Position numbers and translations under genes: made by a program
Shown here: positions 20,006-29,247 of the stretch, piece after piece
How the letters are laid out: every line of letters begins with the position of its first letter
How positions within the stretch are numbered: position 1 is the first letter of the stretch
The notes under the pieces: generated by a model
Told to the model about the DNA's origin: nothing
The model's input: the letters and a program-made list of their open reading frames with translations, nothing else
Database searches by the model: none
NCBI GenBank assembly: GCA_016776905.1
Contig: JADHSM010000008.1
Span: 62,001-126,000 of the forward strand
DNA from: Planctomycetota bacterium
GTDB taxonomy: Bacteria; Planctomycetota; UBA8108; UBA1146
DNA length: 64,000 nt
Reading direction: 5' to 3'

Positions 20006-21106
20006 TTATAGAGAATCGGATATGAGAAACCTGAATCGGCCCTCCTTGCAGACCACTTCAAGGATGGCCCCTTCTTCTCCGATTTCCAAACCACAGGACA
20101 GCCCCGACTTCCCCGGCCCCACAGAACCTAATAACGGAGCGGGACTATCGAGGGATTCTCTTTCCAAATTTTCAAGAACTCTGTCGAGTGCAACGACCAT
20201 CTGTTCCGACTTTTCAATCTCTCGCACAAGTTGAGTTCGTTCCTGACTTTCTTCCTGATCCGTCATCCGTCTCAGTTTACGGCGTTGCTTTTGAAGAATA
20301 TCCCAAGACTCTTGACGCTTCGCAGCTCTTCGATCTCGGGAAGGATCCATGAGAACCAACTGCCTTTTCCCAGAGGAAGTCTTGATAAACAGACACCGCT
20401 TTACTTGTGGAGAGACTCTGGGATCTTCAAAAGTTCCGAGATATTGCCGATCTGAAAGACGAGTCTCTATCGGAAAAGAATGAGTCTCTAACTTCCAACG
20501 ACCTTGCTCCAAAAGAAATGAAGAAACGGGTCGCCCTTCACTTGTCATTTGTAATATTCCCCAACGAAGATCAAGTTGAAGAATGGCTTCTTCCGGAGGT
20601 GCATTTTTCTCGCCAGTGATCGCTGCGATAGAGAATCTCAGTTCACGGGCAGGCCTGTCGAGAACTCCTCGAACCGCAGGCACTTTGATGCCTTCTCCAC
20701 CGCCATAGGGAACAAACACAAGAACTGGATCCTTGTCGGTAAAACTCTCCAGTTCAACACGATGCCATCCCGGTGGAATGAACACTCCACTCCAAGAGAC
20801 AGGTAGAGCCAATCGCACACTCGCGGTCCCGGGTATCCCGACCCGACGGGGCTGAGACAAATCCGGCAATACGGGAAGACCCTCTGGAGCATCCGTCAGC
20901 ATTGCGGAAAATTGAAGAGCCCCAATTTCCACTTTTGAATTGTGGGTTCTCAAATCCTTCGTTCCTGGAACTGAAGAAGCCAAGACTTCTTCAAGGATCA
21001 TAGTTCCCGAAAGTAACAGGAATAACATCGCCAAAATGCCGACGAGCCTTCGACAAGAGTGGCGAATAAGACGGGACCCCATCAGGTTCGGCACGTGGAC
21101 CACCAT
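20006..21106 (-). CDS. Hypothetical secreted protein
   Basis: Long ORF with a hydrophobic N-terminus; no family recognised. Confidence 0.55.
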   Translation of the reverse strand: MVVHVPNLMGSRLIRHSCRRLVGILAMLFLLLSGTMILEEVLASSVPGTKDLRTHNSKVEIGALQFSAMLTDAPEGLPVLPDLSQPRRVGIPGTASVRLALPVSWSGVFIPPGWHRVELESFTDKDPVLVFVPYGGGEGIKVPAVRGVLDRPARELRFSIAAITGEKNAPPEEAILQLDLRWGILQMTSEGRPVSSFLLEQGRWKLETHSFPIETRLSDRQYLGTFEDPRVSPQVKRCLFIKTSSGKRQLVLMDPSRDRRAAKRQESWDILQKQRRKLRRMTDQEESQERTQLVREIEKSEQMVVALDRVLENLERESLDSPAPLLGSVGPGKSGLSCGLEIGEEGAILEVVCKEGRFRFLISDSL

Positions 21107-21115
21107 TCATGAGAA

Positions 21116-21159
21116 AGGGTCGGCCACGCTCTCCCACTGAGGAGAATGTGCCCGACCCT
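21116..21159. terminator. Hairpin AGGGTCGG...CCGACCCT between two minus-strand genes, terminator-like
   Basis: Stem AGGGTCGG/CCGACCCT plus inner CTCC/GGAG; short T-run on the minus strand. Confidence 0.45.
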
Positions 21160-21189
21160 TGTTCGCTTTAAAGAAACTTGCAGAATCGA

Positions 21190-21921
21190 CTAGAAACTAT
21201 AATCAAGTCCTACGTAGACCCCAAGTCCACCGTAATCCAGTGTATCCGCGTTATCTCCGTCGGAATCCACATCGATCACCAATGGATGGCTGGCAATGTC
21301 ATACTGAGCTTCGGCAACAAAGCCGAGAGCTCCGTCAAACATATCCCAGCGTAACGAAGCCGCCGGACGGAACAGGAACATCAACTGGTCAGTGACTTCA
21401 ACAACAGCCCCCGGAGAACCGGCTTGAACTGCGGCAAGGTAACCACTGCTCAGAGACAAGTCTGTGTAGAGTCCACCCACACCGAAACCGTAACGGAGGT
21501 AGGGCATTCCTGTATTTTCAGAGAGAGGAACATCCCAATCAAAGTTGATCGTGAAGGAACGACGATCTGCTCCTGAGAGAGCTCCTTCAGCGACGTCTCT
21601 AATGGCGAACGGATTCGTAAGGCTTGCAGGTCCTGTATATGCAGCGCCATCTACATCTGTGACGACTCCATACTCAAAACCAAAGTGCATCCCGTACTCG
21701 TACTCGTAACCCATTCGCAGTGCGACTCCGGTGCCGCTTGTAAAGTGACTGCTCGTGGGGGAAAAAGAACCCATCTTTATCTCACTGTGCATCTTGTCCT
21801 CAAAGAGCATCGCTTCGCGGGCATTATAACCTGGAGCAAGACAACCCGAGAGGCTCATAGCCACCATGCAGAAGACTGCAAGGAACAACGGGGAGCGGCA
21901 AGACTGACTCAACTTCTTCAT
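21190..21921 (-). CDS. Outer-membrane beta-barrel-like lipoprotein
   Basis: Lipobox LSGC; alternating aromatic strands (VALRMGYEYEYGMHFGFEYGV) and a terminal aromatic (VYVGLDYSF). Confidence 0.6.
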   Translation of the reverse strand: MKKLSQSCRSPLFLAVFCMVAMSLSGCLAPGYNAREAMLFEDKMHSEIKMGSFSPTSSHFTSGTGVALRMGYEYEYGMHFGFEYGVVTDVDGAAYTGPASLTNPFAIRDVAEGALSGADRRSFTINFDWDVPLSENTGMPYLRYGFGVGGLYTDLSLSSGYLAAVQAGSPGAVVEVTDQLMFLFRPAASLRWDMFDGALGFVAEAQYDIASHPLVIDVDSDGDNADTLDYGGLGVYVGLDYSF

Positions 21922-22339
21922 TCTTCATCTCTCCTTACAAAATTCGTAACCGGTACTCATTGGTGTTACCCGCCCTGAGATCTGCTGGAGTTCTGACTTC
22001 TGCAGGTATTTTCGTTTCGCAGGCCCCCAGCCCACAGAAACTTTCACACCCTGCTCACTATCAGCACACACCAGACCGACATCACGGGTGATTGCGGTGG
22101 CTCTTTGGGTCACCACCCCGGCAGGCCACGACAACATTTCGTGGAACTGGACCGGTTTCCGGGTTCGGCAAAACGAGAAGGTACCCTCTCAGGGTGAGGG
22201 GATGCAACCTATGGTCTCAATGCCATTTCGCCAGAAGGGCCGGGAACACGAAAAATTCCCGAAAATTGGGCCTCTAGAGGGAGCACATCACGGAGTTCAG
22301 ATCGATCCTTAACCTTTTGAAGGGTCTGCTCCACGGGGC

Positions 22340-23866
22340 CTACGACGGCGGCGACGTCCTTTTTCTTGGCGAAGATTTCTCGATTTCTGTCGTTTCCGCC
22401 GACGAAGCCCCCTCTGCGGAAGGAGAAGATGCCACCCCGAGTCTCTTCCTTTTTCTGGGGGGTCTTCTTTTTCGTCCAGAATCAGGGGGTAAATCGAGTT
22501 CCATTTTCCGGACTTTGACCAACCACGACTGGATCCGATCACTGTCCCCTTTGAGAAGGTATAAGACCTGAATCGCGTCCAGGAGCCAATGTTTGCTCCG
22601 GATACCCTCAGGAATCTCATCCCACGAATCCAGTTCCTCGACCTTGTGGAGTCCCCCCATTGCGGACCAAAGCCGGTCTTCATCTCGCTTGTAAACCTTG
22701 AGCTGACTAAGAACAGGTTGAGTCTGCTCTCTAAAAGCGGACCTCCTGTCCCTAAATGCTTTCATCGATCTCACATCATCCTGATCGAGAACTTCCGTGA
22801 CAAAAGGTCCGACCAAAGCGGCAAGAGCCTGCGCAGGCTGAACGGGGGCACCATTTGCCACTTCTTCATCGACCCGAGTCAGCATGGCCAACCAGGAGCG
22901 GTGCTCCTCATCGTCTTCGAGACGATCGTGGAGGTCAGGAATCAAAAGTTCCAAAAATCCGAGGCGATGAAGTCCTGAGAAATATTCTGTAGCCTTACCT
23001 GAGACCAAATCCTTAAGGAACTCTTCAAGGAGTCGCGCTCTGTTCGCTTTGAGTATCTCTGCTCGATTCTCCACCAAGGCTTCAAGGGTTTGAGGCTCGA
23101 TCTCGAAACCCAAGCGAGTGGAGTGACGGATCGCCCTCAAAAGACGTACAGGATCCTCTTTGAAGGAATACGAAGGATCCCCCACCATCCTGACTTTGCC
23201 CGAACGCAGGTCATCTACGCCACCGACATAATCAAAAATCGAAAAGGATCCGATGTCATAGAACAACCCATTGATGGTGAGATCCCTGCGACAGGCATCC
23301 TCTTCCGGAGATCCGTAAACGTTATCGCGACGAATCAATTCACCTTCACGCACAATTTCATCGGCGCCACCGGAAGAGCGAAAAGTGGCGACTTCCAGAA
23401 TTTTGTTTTGCGCATAATAGAGATGAGCTAGACGAAAACGTCGACCAATAATGCGACAATTCCGAAACAGCTTCTTCACTTGTTGAGGTGTCGCACTCGT
23501 CGCAATATCAAAATCTTTAGGTTTCTTCCCCAGCATAATGTCGCGAACAGCACCACCGACGAGATACCCTTTGTATCCATTGTCATGAAGTCGATAGAGC
23601 GCTTTGACCGCATCCTTATCGATGTACTTACGAGAGACATTGTGATCGTCTCTCGTGTATATTCGCAGTTCCCCTGAGAACGGTTCAAAGGTGTCGGAAG
23701 AATCTTCTGAAGAAGTCGAATCCGAAGGTGTCAATGCCGAAAAATCTTCTGAAGGGAATGAGTCCGCAGATTCAGCGCCTTGCCCATCTGACAAGAAACC
23801 ATCCTCAGAGGAGAGATTCCCCGGGTGATCGGAATTTGGGTTTCTGTCCTTGGCCGGCATTCTCAC
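22340..23866 (-). CDS. Poly(A) polymerase / CCA tRNA nucleotidyltransferase family protein
   Basis: LHDNGYKGYLVGGAVRDIMLGKKPKDFDIATSATP, CRRDLTINGLFYD, DYVGGVDDLRSGKVRMVGDPSYSFKEDPVRLLRAIR. Confidence 0.93.
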   Translation of the reverse strand: MRMPAKDRNPNSDHPGNLSSEDGFLSDGQGAESADSFPSEDFSALTPSDSTSSEDSSDTFEPFSGELRIYTRDDHNVSRKYIDKDAVKALYRLHDNGYKGYLVGGAVRDIMLGKKPKDFDIATSATPQQVKKLFRNCRIIGRRFRLAHLYYAQNKILEVATFRSSGGADEIVREGELIRRDNVYGSPEEDACRRDLTINGLFYDIGSFSIFDYVGGVDDLRSGKVRMVGDPSYSFKEDPVRLLRAIRHSTRLGFEIEPQTLEALVENRAEILKANRARLLEEFLKDLVSGKATEYFSGLHRLGFLELLIPDLHDRLEDDEEHRSWLAMLTRVDEEVANGAPVQPAQALAALVGPFVTEVLDQDDVRSMKAFRDRRSAFREQTQPVLSQLKVYKRDEDRLWSAMGGLHKVEELDSWDEIPEGIRSKHWLLDAIQVLYLLKGDSDRIQSWLVKVRKMELDLPPDSGRKRRPPRKRKRLGVASSPSAEGASSAETTEIEKSSPRKRTSPPS

Positions 23867-24309
23867 CTCGTGACTGAAGAAATCGTGAAGATCTCAGAAT
23901 CCTGCCTGATGACTTCGCCAAAGTGACGAAGTGCAAGATCCTCAAATACCCTGATGAATCAGGATACTCTTTAGACGAGATCAATCCATGCGATCCATGT
24001 GATCCCCTCAATTCACCAAAGCTCACCGATCGTTATGGCGTCAAAACATCTTGCTCAAACCCATGTTATCGAGCGTCAGTGGGGCCTTGAGCGACTATCC
24101 CTGTATCCCTCTGCATGACGACAAAGAATCACCTTGAATCGTTGCCGATCGCTATCAAAGCACGATCACGTCGCAGGAAGAGCAGGATCGAAGGGAACAC
24201 AGGAACTTTGAGGAAACACGGAATTCCTTGGGAAACACAAGCCACCGGAGGGAATACACCTGATTTGAATAAAAAATCGTCCCCACAAAAATCGAGAGAA
24301 ATCGGGGCA

Positions 24310-24342
24310 AGTCGAGAGGAAGTCGGGAGGAAGTCGGGAGGA
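24310..24342. repeat. Tandem repeat, 3 x 11 bp (agtcgggagga)
   Basis: Direct reading, intergenic. Confidence 0.85.
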
Positions 24343-24468
24343 GCCGTACCGAAAAATTCGGTGGCATGGCTCCTCCCGATCAGGGGCACATCAGGATTGA
24401 AACTGTCGATCAGTTTTCGGAGGAAACTGGGGGGATTCCCCCACGATAGCTTTCAATTTCATGAACAC

Positions 24469-25140
24469 TCAATTTTTCGGACTCCCGGGCCAACCGGGGT
24501 AGCGGCGAACCACTCCAACAACCACACCCCGAACTTCGACTTCACGAGCGAAGATCGGATCCATTTCTGGATTGGAAGGTTGAAGACGAACGATGGGTTC
24601 TCCATCTCTCGATTCGAAATAAATCTTTTTCAGCGTCGCTTCTTCCATGTCCGCACCATGAACGATCGCGACGACCATTTCGCCATCGACGGCCTGATCT
24701 CGATGTTCGACGATCACGAGATCTCCATCATGAATCCCATCACCGATCATCGAAGTTCCCCGCACCCGCAGTGCATAATGATCTTTTCCCATCGGGAGGA
24801 GATCAGCGAGATCCACATGCTCCGGTGATTCCACCGCTTCGATGGGTTCTCCTGCAGCGATTCGTCCCAAAACTTGAACCGGCAATTCCGCCGGAGCAGG
24901 CTCATGTGAGGCCGTTGAATTTTCTTGATATTCAGGATCCAAGATCTCGATGGCGCGGGAGATATGGGGAGTTCTAAAGATCGCCCCTCTCTCTTCAAGG
25001 CCTTTCAGGTGACCATGAATAGTGACCTTCGTCACTCCAAAGGCCTGGGCGACTTCTTCTAAGGTCGGGGAGGTTTTACGTTCTTTCAGGAACTGCTGTA
25101 AAAACTCCATGATTTCCATCTGACGATCGGTGTAGTACAA
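24469..25140 (-). CDS. lexA: SOS repressor LexA
   Basis: TDRQMEIMEFLQQFLKERKTSPTLEEVAQAFGVTKVTIHGHLKGLEERGAI; cleavage site RIAAGEP; catalytic S in GTSMIGDGIHDGDLV and K in ATLKKIYF. Confidence 0.95.
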   Translation of the reverse strand: MYYTDRQMEIMEFLQQFLKERKTSPTLEEVAQAFGVTKVTIHGHLKGLEERGAIFRTPHISRAIEILDPEYQENSTASHEPAPAELPVQVLGRIAAGEPIEAVESPEHVDLADLLPMGKDHYALRVRGTSMIGDGIHDGDLVIVEHRDQAVDGEMVVAIVHGADMEEATLKKIYFESRDGEPIVRLQPSNPEMDPIFAREVEVRGVVVGVVRRYPGWPGSPKN

Positions 25141-25159
25141 GTCCCCCCCTGTCTCTTCT

Positions 25160-25777
25160 CTAAAGGCCCAAAATGAAAATAGTCATCATTGAGAGTGCAC
25201 CCAAACCCAAGAAGACCCCGTCCATGGCAGTGCATTCACTGACATCGTAGTCCTGACTCAAATCGAGGTTTTCTCCCTGCATAGAGACCGCGCCTGATTC
25301 GGGAATCACTCGGGCGATGCCTGAAGTTCGAGCGGTTTGCACCCGATCCCAAGCTCCACGAGCCCCTTTCCAAAACCGTCTACGGGTCGTCGATCGAGCC
25401 ACGGAACGAGATGTCGACACAGATGATTCGTGCTGACGACTCACTTTAGACTTCGGAGAAGTCGCAGAAGCTGTGGAATCAACAGTTGAGCCAACAGTTG
25501 AGCCAACAGTGAATAAATCAACCGTGCCACTCTCACTCTTCATGGACACCGGGAAAATCTCTAATTGAACCTGCTGAGCTGTCAGGCTATTTGGATTCAG
25601 GCTATTTGGATTCAGGCTATGAAAACCGGACATTGAAGCTTCCCCCTGTAGAGGAATCGTGGCCTCTGACTCGTGCTGTAAAAGTGACTCGTGCTGTAAA
25701 AGTGACTCGTGCTTTAAAAGTGACTCGTGCTTTAAAAGTGTCGTCTGCATCGTTTCTCCTCTTCTTTCTCCACACAA
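25160..25777 (-). CDS. Hypothetical repeat-containing protein with one C-terminal TM, upstream of lexA
   Basis: ORF ends 19 nt before lexA, same strand; hexapeptide repeats LLKHES/LLQHES; C-terminal VFLGLGALSMMTIFILGL. Likely start is MQTTLLKHES (about 25750). Confidence 0.65.
   Translation of the reverse strand: MCGERRGETMQTTLLKHESLLKHESLLQHESLLQHESEATIPLQGEASMSGFHSLNPNSLNPNSLTAQQVQLEIFPVSMKSESGTVDLFTVGSTVGSTVDSTASATSPKSKVSRQHESSVSTSRSVARSTTRRRFWKGARGAWDRVQTARTSGIARVIPESGAVSMQGENLDLSQDYDVSECTAMDGVFLGLGALSMMTIFILGL
25481..25510. repeat. Tandem repeat, 2.5 x 12 bp (aacagttgagcc), in-frame
   Basis: Direct reading; encodes TVGSTVGSTV. Confidence 0.9.
25582..25620. repeat. Tandem repeat, 2.6 x 15 bp (tcaggctatttggat), in-frame
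   Basis: Direct reading; encodes SLNPNSLNPNSL. Confidence 0.9.
25667..25738. repeat. Tandem repeat, 4 x 18 bp (tgactcgtgctgtaaaag), in-frame
   Basis: Direct reading; encodes (LL[KQ]HES)4 next to the start codon. Confidence 0.95.
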
Positions 25778-25875
25778 CTGAGCTAGGGACAGTTCTGAGT
25801 TCGACTTTCAGCGATTCCCTGATTTCACTCATGTTGGGTCGATTTTAGCCAAACAAAGACCGAACATCAAGGAAA

Positions 25876-25895
25876 TGTTAGGGGCCTACCTAACA
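25876..25895. promoter_or_regulatory. Palindromic operator candidate TGTTAGG-N6-CCTAACA upstream of the lexA operon
   Basis: Perfect 7-bp inverted repeat with 6-bp spacer, about 100 bp upstream of the first ORF of the putative lexA operon. Confidence 0.5.
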
Positions 25896-26133
25896 CTCAT
25901 AAATCCTTGTTTCAAAGAGGCTTAGGTCATATTTTGCTTCATATCTCTCAGATTTGTTCGGGATGTCACAGATTCTTTGACGTGCCCTCAACTCTGATTT
26001 CGAAAGGAACTCTCAGACGTTTACTCCTATAGAAATGACGTTTTTCGGGAAAGGAAACCCGAGAATGCGTGAATTCAAGTTCAGATGAGCCGACACTGAT
26101 CAAGTTGAATCTCTTGTCAGAAAGGGAAGCCGA

Positions 26134-27282
26134 ATGACTGCTTCGTCCTCCAGTAAACTCTCCGATTTCAAAACCCACCAGGGAATGTCAATCGTAGACA
26201 TGAAGATCTTCCTCACGGGTCTTGTGATCTTTTTGTTGCTGTCCCCCACGATTGAAACTCTGGGACAAACGGAGACACTGCTCTCCACTTTGACGCCATC
26301 TTCGGCAACGGGGCAAAAGTCTTCCGAGCAAAAGTCTTCCGAGCAACAGTCTTCCGAGCAACAGTCTTCCGAGCAACAGTCTTTCGAAAGTCCATCCGCT
26401 TTCGAAAGTGCAGCAGAGAAAGACGACCCTGTTCAGGACTTCATCAGTTTCAATAAACTCGATGGACCTCGGGCTCAGTTGCGAACATCGGTCACCACCT
26501 ATAGAAACCCTGATACGGATCAACTGCTCAGTCTCGTAGGCGTCATCCACATCGGAGACCCCGGGTACTTCCGAAGAATTCAGCAAGAACTCGATGCCCA
26601 CGATCTCGTGCTCTACGAGTTGGTCGGCGGACCCGCTCCGGGGTCACCTGAAGACAAAGGTGACGATCCCGACCTCGAAGAAGATGAAGCTCCTTCAGGG
26701 TTAGGTTTCATCGGAGCGATGCAAAAAGGCATGACGGACATGCTCGCCCTCTCTCATCAGATGAACTGCATCGACTACACCCGTCAAAACCTTCGTCATG
26801 CTGACCTCAACATGAAAGAGTTCTCCAAAGGACTCAGTGAGTTGGGTTTCATCAATATCGACCTCACTACCGTCCTTCAGGGATTGGGAAGTAGCACCTT
26901 CGATGGACTTGCCATTCAAGCGGCCATGGCGACACAAGATGACCAAAGGACCAACAGGATCCGCTGGGCGATGGGTAAGACAATGGTCCAATCTGTCGGG
27001 CAAATGGCTTTCCTTGGAGTGGACGACATTGAAAATCCGCAAGATTTGATTCTGGGAATGCGGAACGATCAAGCCTGGAAAATTTTTGAGAACTCCCTCT
27101 CTGAGGGCTGGAGAAGAACTGCCATATTTTATGGAGCCGCCCACATGCCGGACCTTCGTCGGAGAGTCCTTGAGGCTGGCTGGATCCCAGAAAACCAAGT
27201 TTGGTTACCCGCATGGGAGATTCCTGTTCCTACTGAAGAAACCCCGAAAGAACCCGAGCCTGCACCCAGTGTGCGTCTTTGA
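26134..27282 (+). CDS. TraB/GumN-like protein
   Basis: LLSLVGVIHIGDPGYFRRIQQELDAHDLVLYELVGG; C-terminal AIFYGAAHMPDLRRRVLEAGW. Confidence 0.7.
   Translation: MTASSSSKLSDFKTHQGMSIVDMKIFLTGLVIFLLLSPTIETLGQTETLLSTLTPSSATGQKSSEQKSSEQQSSEQQSSEQQSFESPSAFESAAEKDDPVQDFISFNKLDGPRAQLRTSVTTYRNPDTDQLLSLVGVIHIGDPGYFRRIQQELDAHDLVLYELVGGPAPGSPEDKGDDPDLEEDEAPSGLGFIGAMQKGMTDMLALSHQMNCIDYTRQNLRHADLNMKEFSKGLSELGFINIDLTTVLQGLGSSTFDGLAIQAAMATQDDQRTNRIRWAMGKTMVQSVGQMAFLGVDDIENPQDLILGMRNDQAWKIFENSLSEGWRRTAIFYGAAHMPDLRRRVLEAGWIPENQVWLPAWEIPVPTEETPKEPEPAPSVRL
26314..26388. repeat. Tandem repeat, 5 x 15 bp (caacagtcttccgag), in-frame
   Basis: Direct reading; encodes QKSSEQKSSEQQSSEQQSSEQQSFE. Confidence 0.95.
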
Positions 27283-27294
27283 TTGGGAGAGAAA

Positions 27295-28554
27295 ATGAAC
27301 CTTTCACGTCGAGTCACCATCGCCGGAGGCGCAATAACACCCTTCATTGGCAAATTCCATCCCGATTTCATCTGGAAGAAGCACCCTGACTTTGGAACTC
27401 GAGAAAACCCCACTCTCGAACAATACATTCATGAGGTCGCCCTAGGTGCCTGTCAGAATGTAGGCATCGACCCTGCGTTAGTGGATCGAGGATATGTCGG
27501 TAACTTCGTCGGTGAATTGTTTTCCAATCAGGGCCATTTAGGTTCGATGGCGGCAGCGGCTCATGAGGGTCTTAACTACACCCCATTCACACGTGTCGAA
27601 GGAGCTTGTGCTTCAGGAGGACTGGGAATCGCTGCTGGAGTGGATGCCATTCAGGCAGGAGCAGATATTGTCTTGGTGATCGGTGCCGAAGTTCAAACGA
27701 CAAGAAATGCTAAGGAAGGTGCAGACTTCCTAGCCCGAGCTTCTCACTATGAAACAGAACGCGGATTAGACCCGTTCACTTTCCCGGCAATGTTTGCAAG
27801 AAGAACAAAAGCCTACTGTGATAAATTTGGCGTCACACCCGAAGCCCTTGCCCCCATCGTGGCCAAGGCCTACGACAACGCCAATCGCAATCCAAATGCC
27901 CATATGCGAGAAGTCCAAATGACTGCTGAACAGGCAGGTTCTGCGTCAGACAAAAATCCGTGCTTCCTCGAAAATGAAGAACTGAACCCATGGCTCAGAG
28001 TCGGAGATTGCTCACAGGTATCCGACGGAGGCTGCGCCATCATTCTTTGTTCTGACAAAGGATTAGAGAAATTGGGCGAGTGTCAGGGCGATCCTGTCGA
28101 CATCGTTGCCTGTGAGGTGGCATGTGGCCCTCTTGGCCAGGTGGCTGATCTGACAAAAATGGACGTCACAGCCGCTGCCGCCAGCAAAGCCTATGCGCAA
28201 GCGGGCTGGAACGCGACAGACATCGAAGTCGCTGAGGTTCACGACTGCTTTAGTATCACTGAAGCTTTGATTTGTGAGGCATTAGGATTCTGTGGCGACG
28301 GTGAAGGCACTCAGTTGGCAGCAGAAGGTGCGACCTCCCTGAATGGGCGTATTCCCGTGAATACAGGAGGAGGATTGATGGCCTTTGGTCACCCCGTTGG
28401 AGCCACAGGAATCAAGCAGGCCTTCGAAATCTTCAGGCAAATGAACGGACTCTGCGGCGACTATCAACTGGAGAGCTCTCCAGCTCGAGGTCTCTGCGCA
28501 AACATGGGCGGCGATGATCGAACCTCGGTCGTCACCCTTCTACAAAAGAATTAA
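27295..28554 (+). CDS. Thiolase-family acetyl-CoA acetyltransferase
   Basis: VEGACASGGLGIAAGVDAIQAGADIVLVIGAE (active-site Cys), EVAEVHDCFSITE, NTGGGLMAFGHPVGATG, LCANMGGDD. Confidence 0.9.
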   Translation: MNLSRRVTIAGGAITPFIGKFHPDFIWKKHPDFGTRENPTLEQYIHEVALGACQNVGIDPALVDRGYVGNFVGELFSNQGHLGSMAAAAHEGLNYTPFTRVEGACASGGLGIAAGVDAIQAGADIVLVIGAEVQTTRNAKEGADFLARASHYETERGLDPFTFPAMFARRTKAYCDKFGVTPEALAPIVAKAYDNANRNPNAHMREVQMTAEQAGSASDKNPCFLENEELNPWLRVGDCSQVSDGGCAIILCSDKGLEKLGECQGDPVDIVACEVACGPLGQVADLTKMDVTAAAASKAYAQAGWNATDIEVAEVHDCFSITEALICEALGFCGDGEGTQLAAEGATSLNGRIPVNTGGGLMAFGHPVGATGIKQAFEIFRQMNGLCGDYQLESSPARGLCANMGGDDRTSVVTLLQKN

Positions 28555-28562
28555 ATTCACTC

Positions 28563-29210
28563 ATGATTCAAAAACCTCTTTCGGTTCCCGAGGCCATCGA
28601 TAAAAGGCGATCGACGAAGGATTTCTCCTCCACTCCAGTTTCGCAGGAGTCACTAGAGGAAATTCTACGTCTCACCGTCTCCGCTCCTTCATCCTGGAAT
28701 CTACAGCCATGGCGAATAGTGATCATCGATGACGAAAACGACCGTGAAAAATTGCATAAGGCTTGCTTCCATCAACGACAAATTTTGGAAGCCCCTCTCA
28801 CTCTAGTCTTCGCAGTCGATCACAAATCTTGGGAATCAGACATGGAGCCGATTATTGCTCAAGCACACAAAGAGGGTGCATGGCCGGAGGAGTATTGTGA
28901 AATCGCACGGCAAGCGATTCCCGGTGGGCAAAACGCACTGGAGAACGCAGGTCTATTGCGAGAATACGCGATCAAGGATGCCATGATCGCAGCCACTCAA
29001 TGTGTCCTAGCAGCCACATCCATTGGCTTGAAGACCACCTTCATGAATGGCTGGATGGAACCGGCGGTCAAGGCAGTCATCGGTGCCGCTGATCAGGAGA
29101 ACATTTCTATTGCGGTACTCGTACCTCTCGGGCATGCAGCAGAAACGCTGACCAACCCGGGGCGCCTACCAAGAGAGAGAACTGTTTTTCACAGTCGTCT
29201 GACCTCATAA
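28563..29210 (+). CDS. Nitroreductase-family protein
   Basis: IDKRRSTKDFSSTPVSQESLEEILRLTVSAPSSWNLQPWRIVII. Confidence 0.9.
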   Translation: MIQKPLSVPEAIDKRRSTKDFSSTPVSQESLEEILRLTVSAPSSWNLQPWRIVIIDDENDREKLHKACFHQRQILEAPLTLVFAVDHKSWESDMEPIIAQAHKEGAWPEEYCEIARQAIPGGQNALENAGLLREYAIKDAMIAATQCVLAATSIGLKTTFMNGWMEPAVKAVIGAADQENISIAVLVPLGHAAETLTNPGRLPRERTVFHSRLTS

Positions 29211-29247
29211 GAAACTCACGTAAAAAAACACTGAAGAGATACGATTC

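Noticed and set aside
24310-24342. Possible CRISPR-like repeat
   Set aside because: 11-bp directly abutting units without spacers, so an ordinary tandem repeat.
24115-24828. 237-aa plus-strand ORF opposite lexA
   Set aside because: Largely antisense to lexA with non-globular composition; lexA is clearly the real gene.
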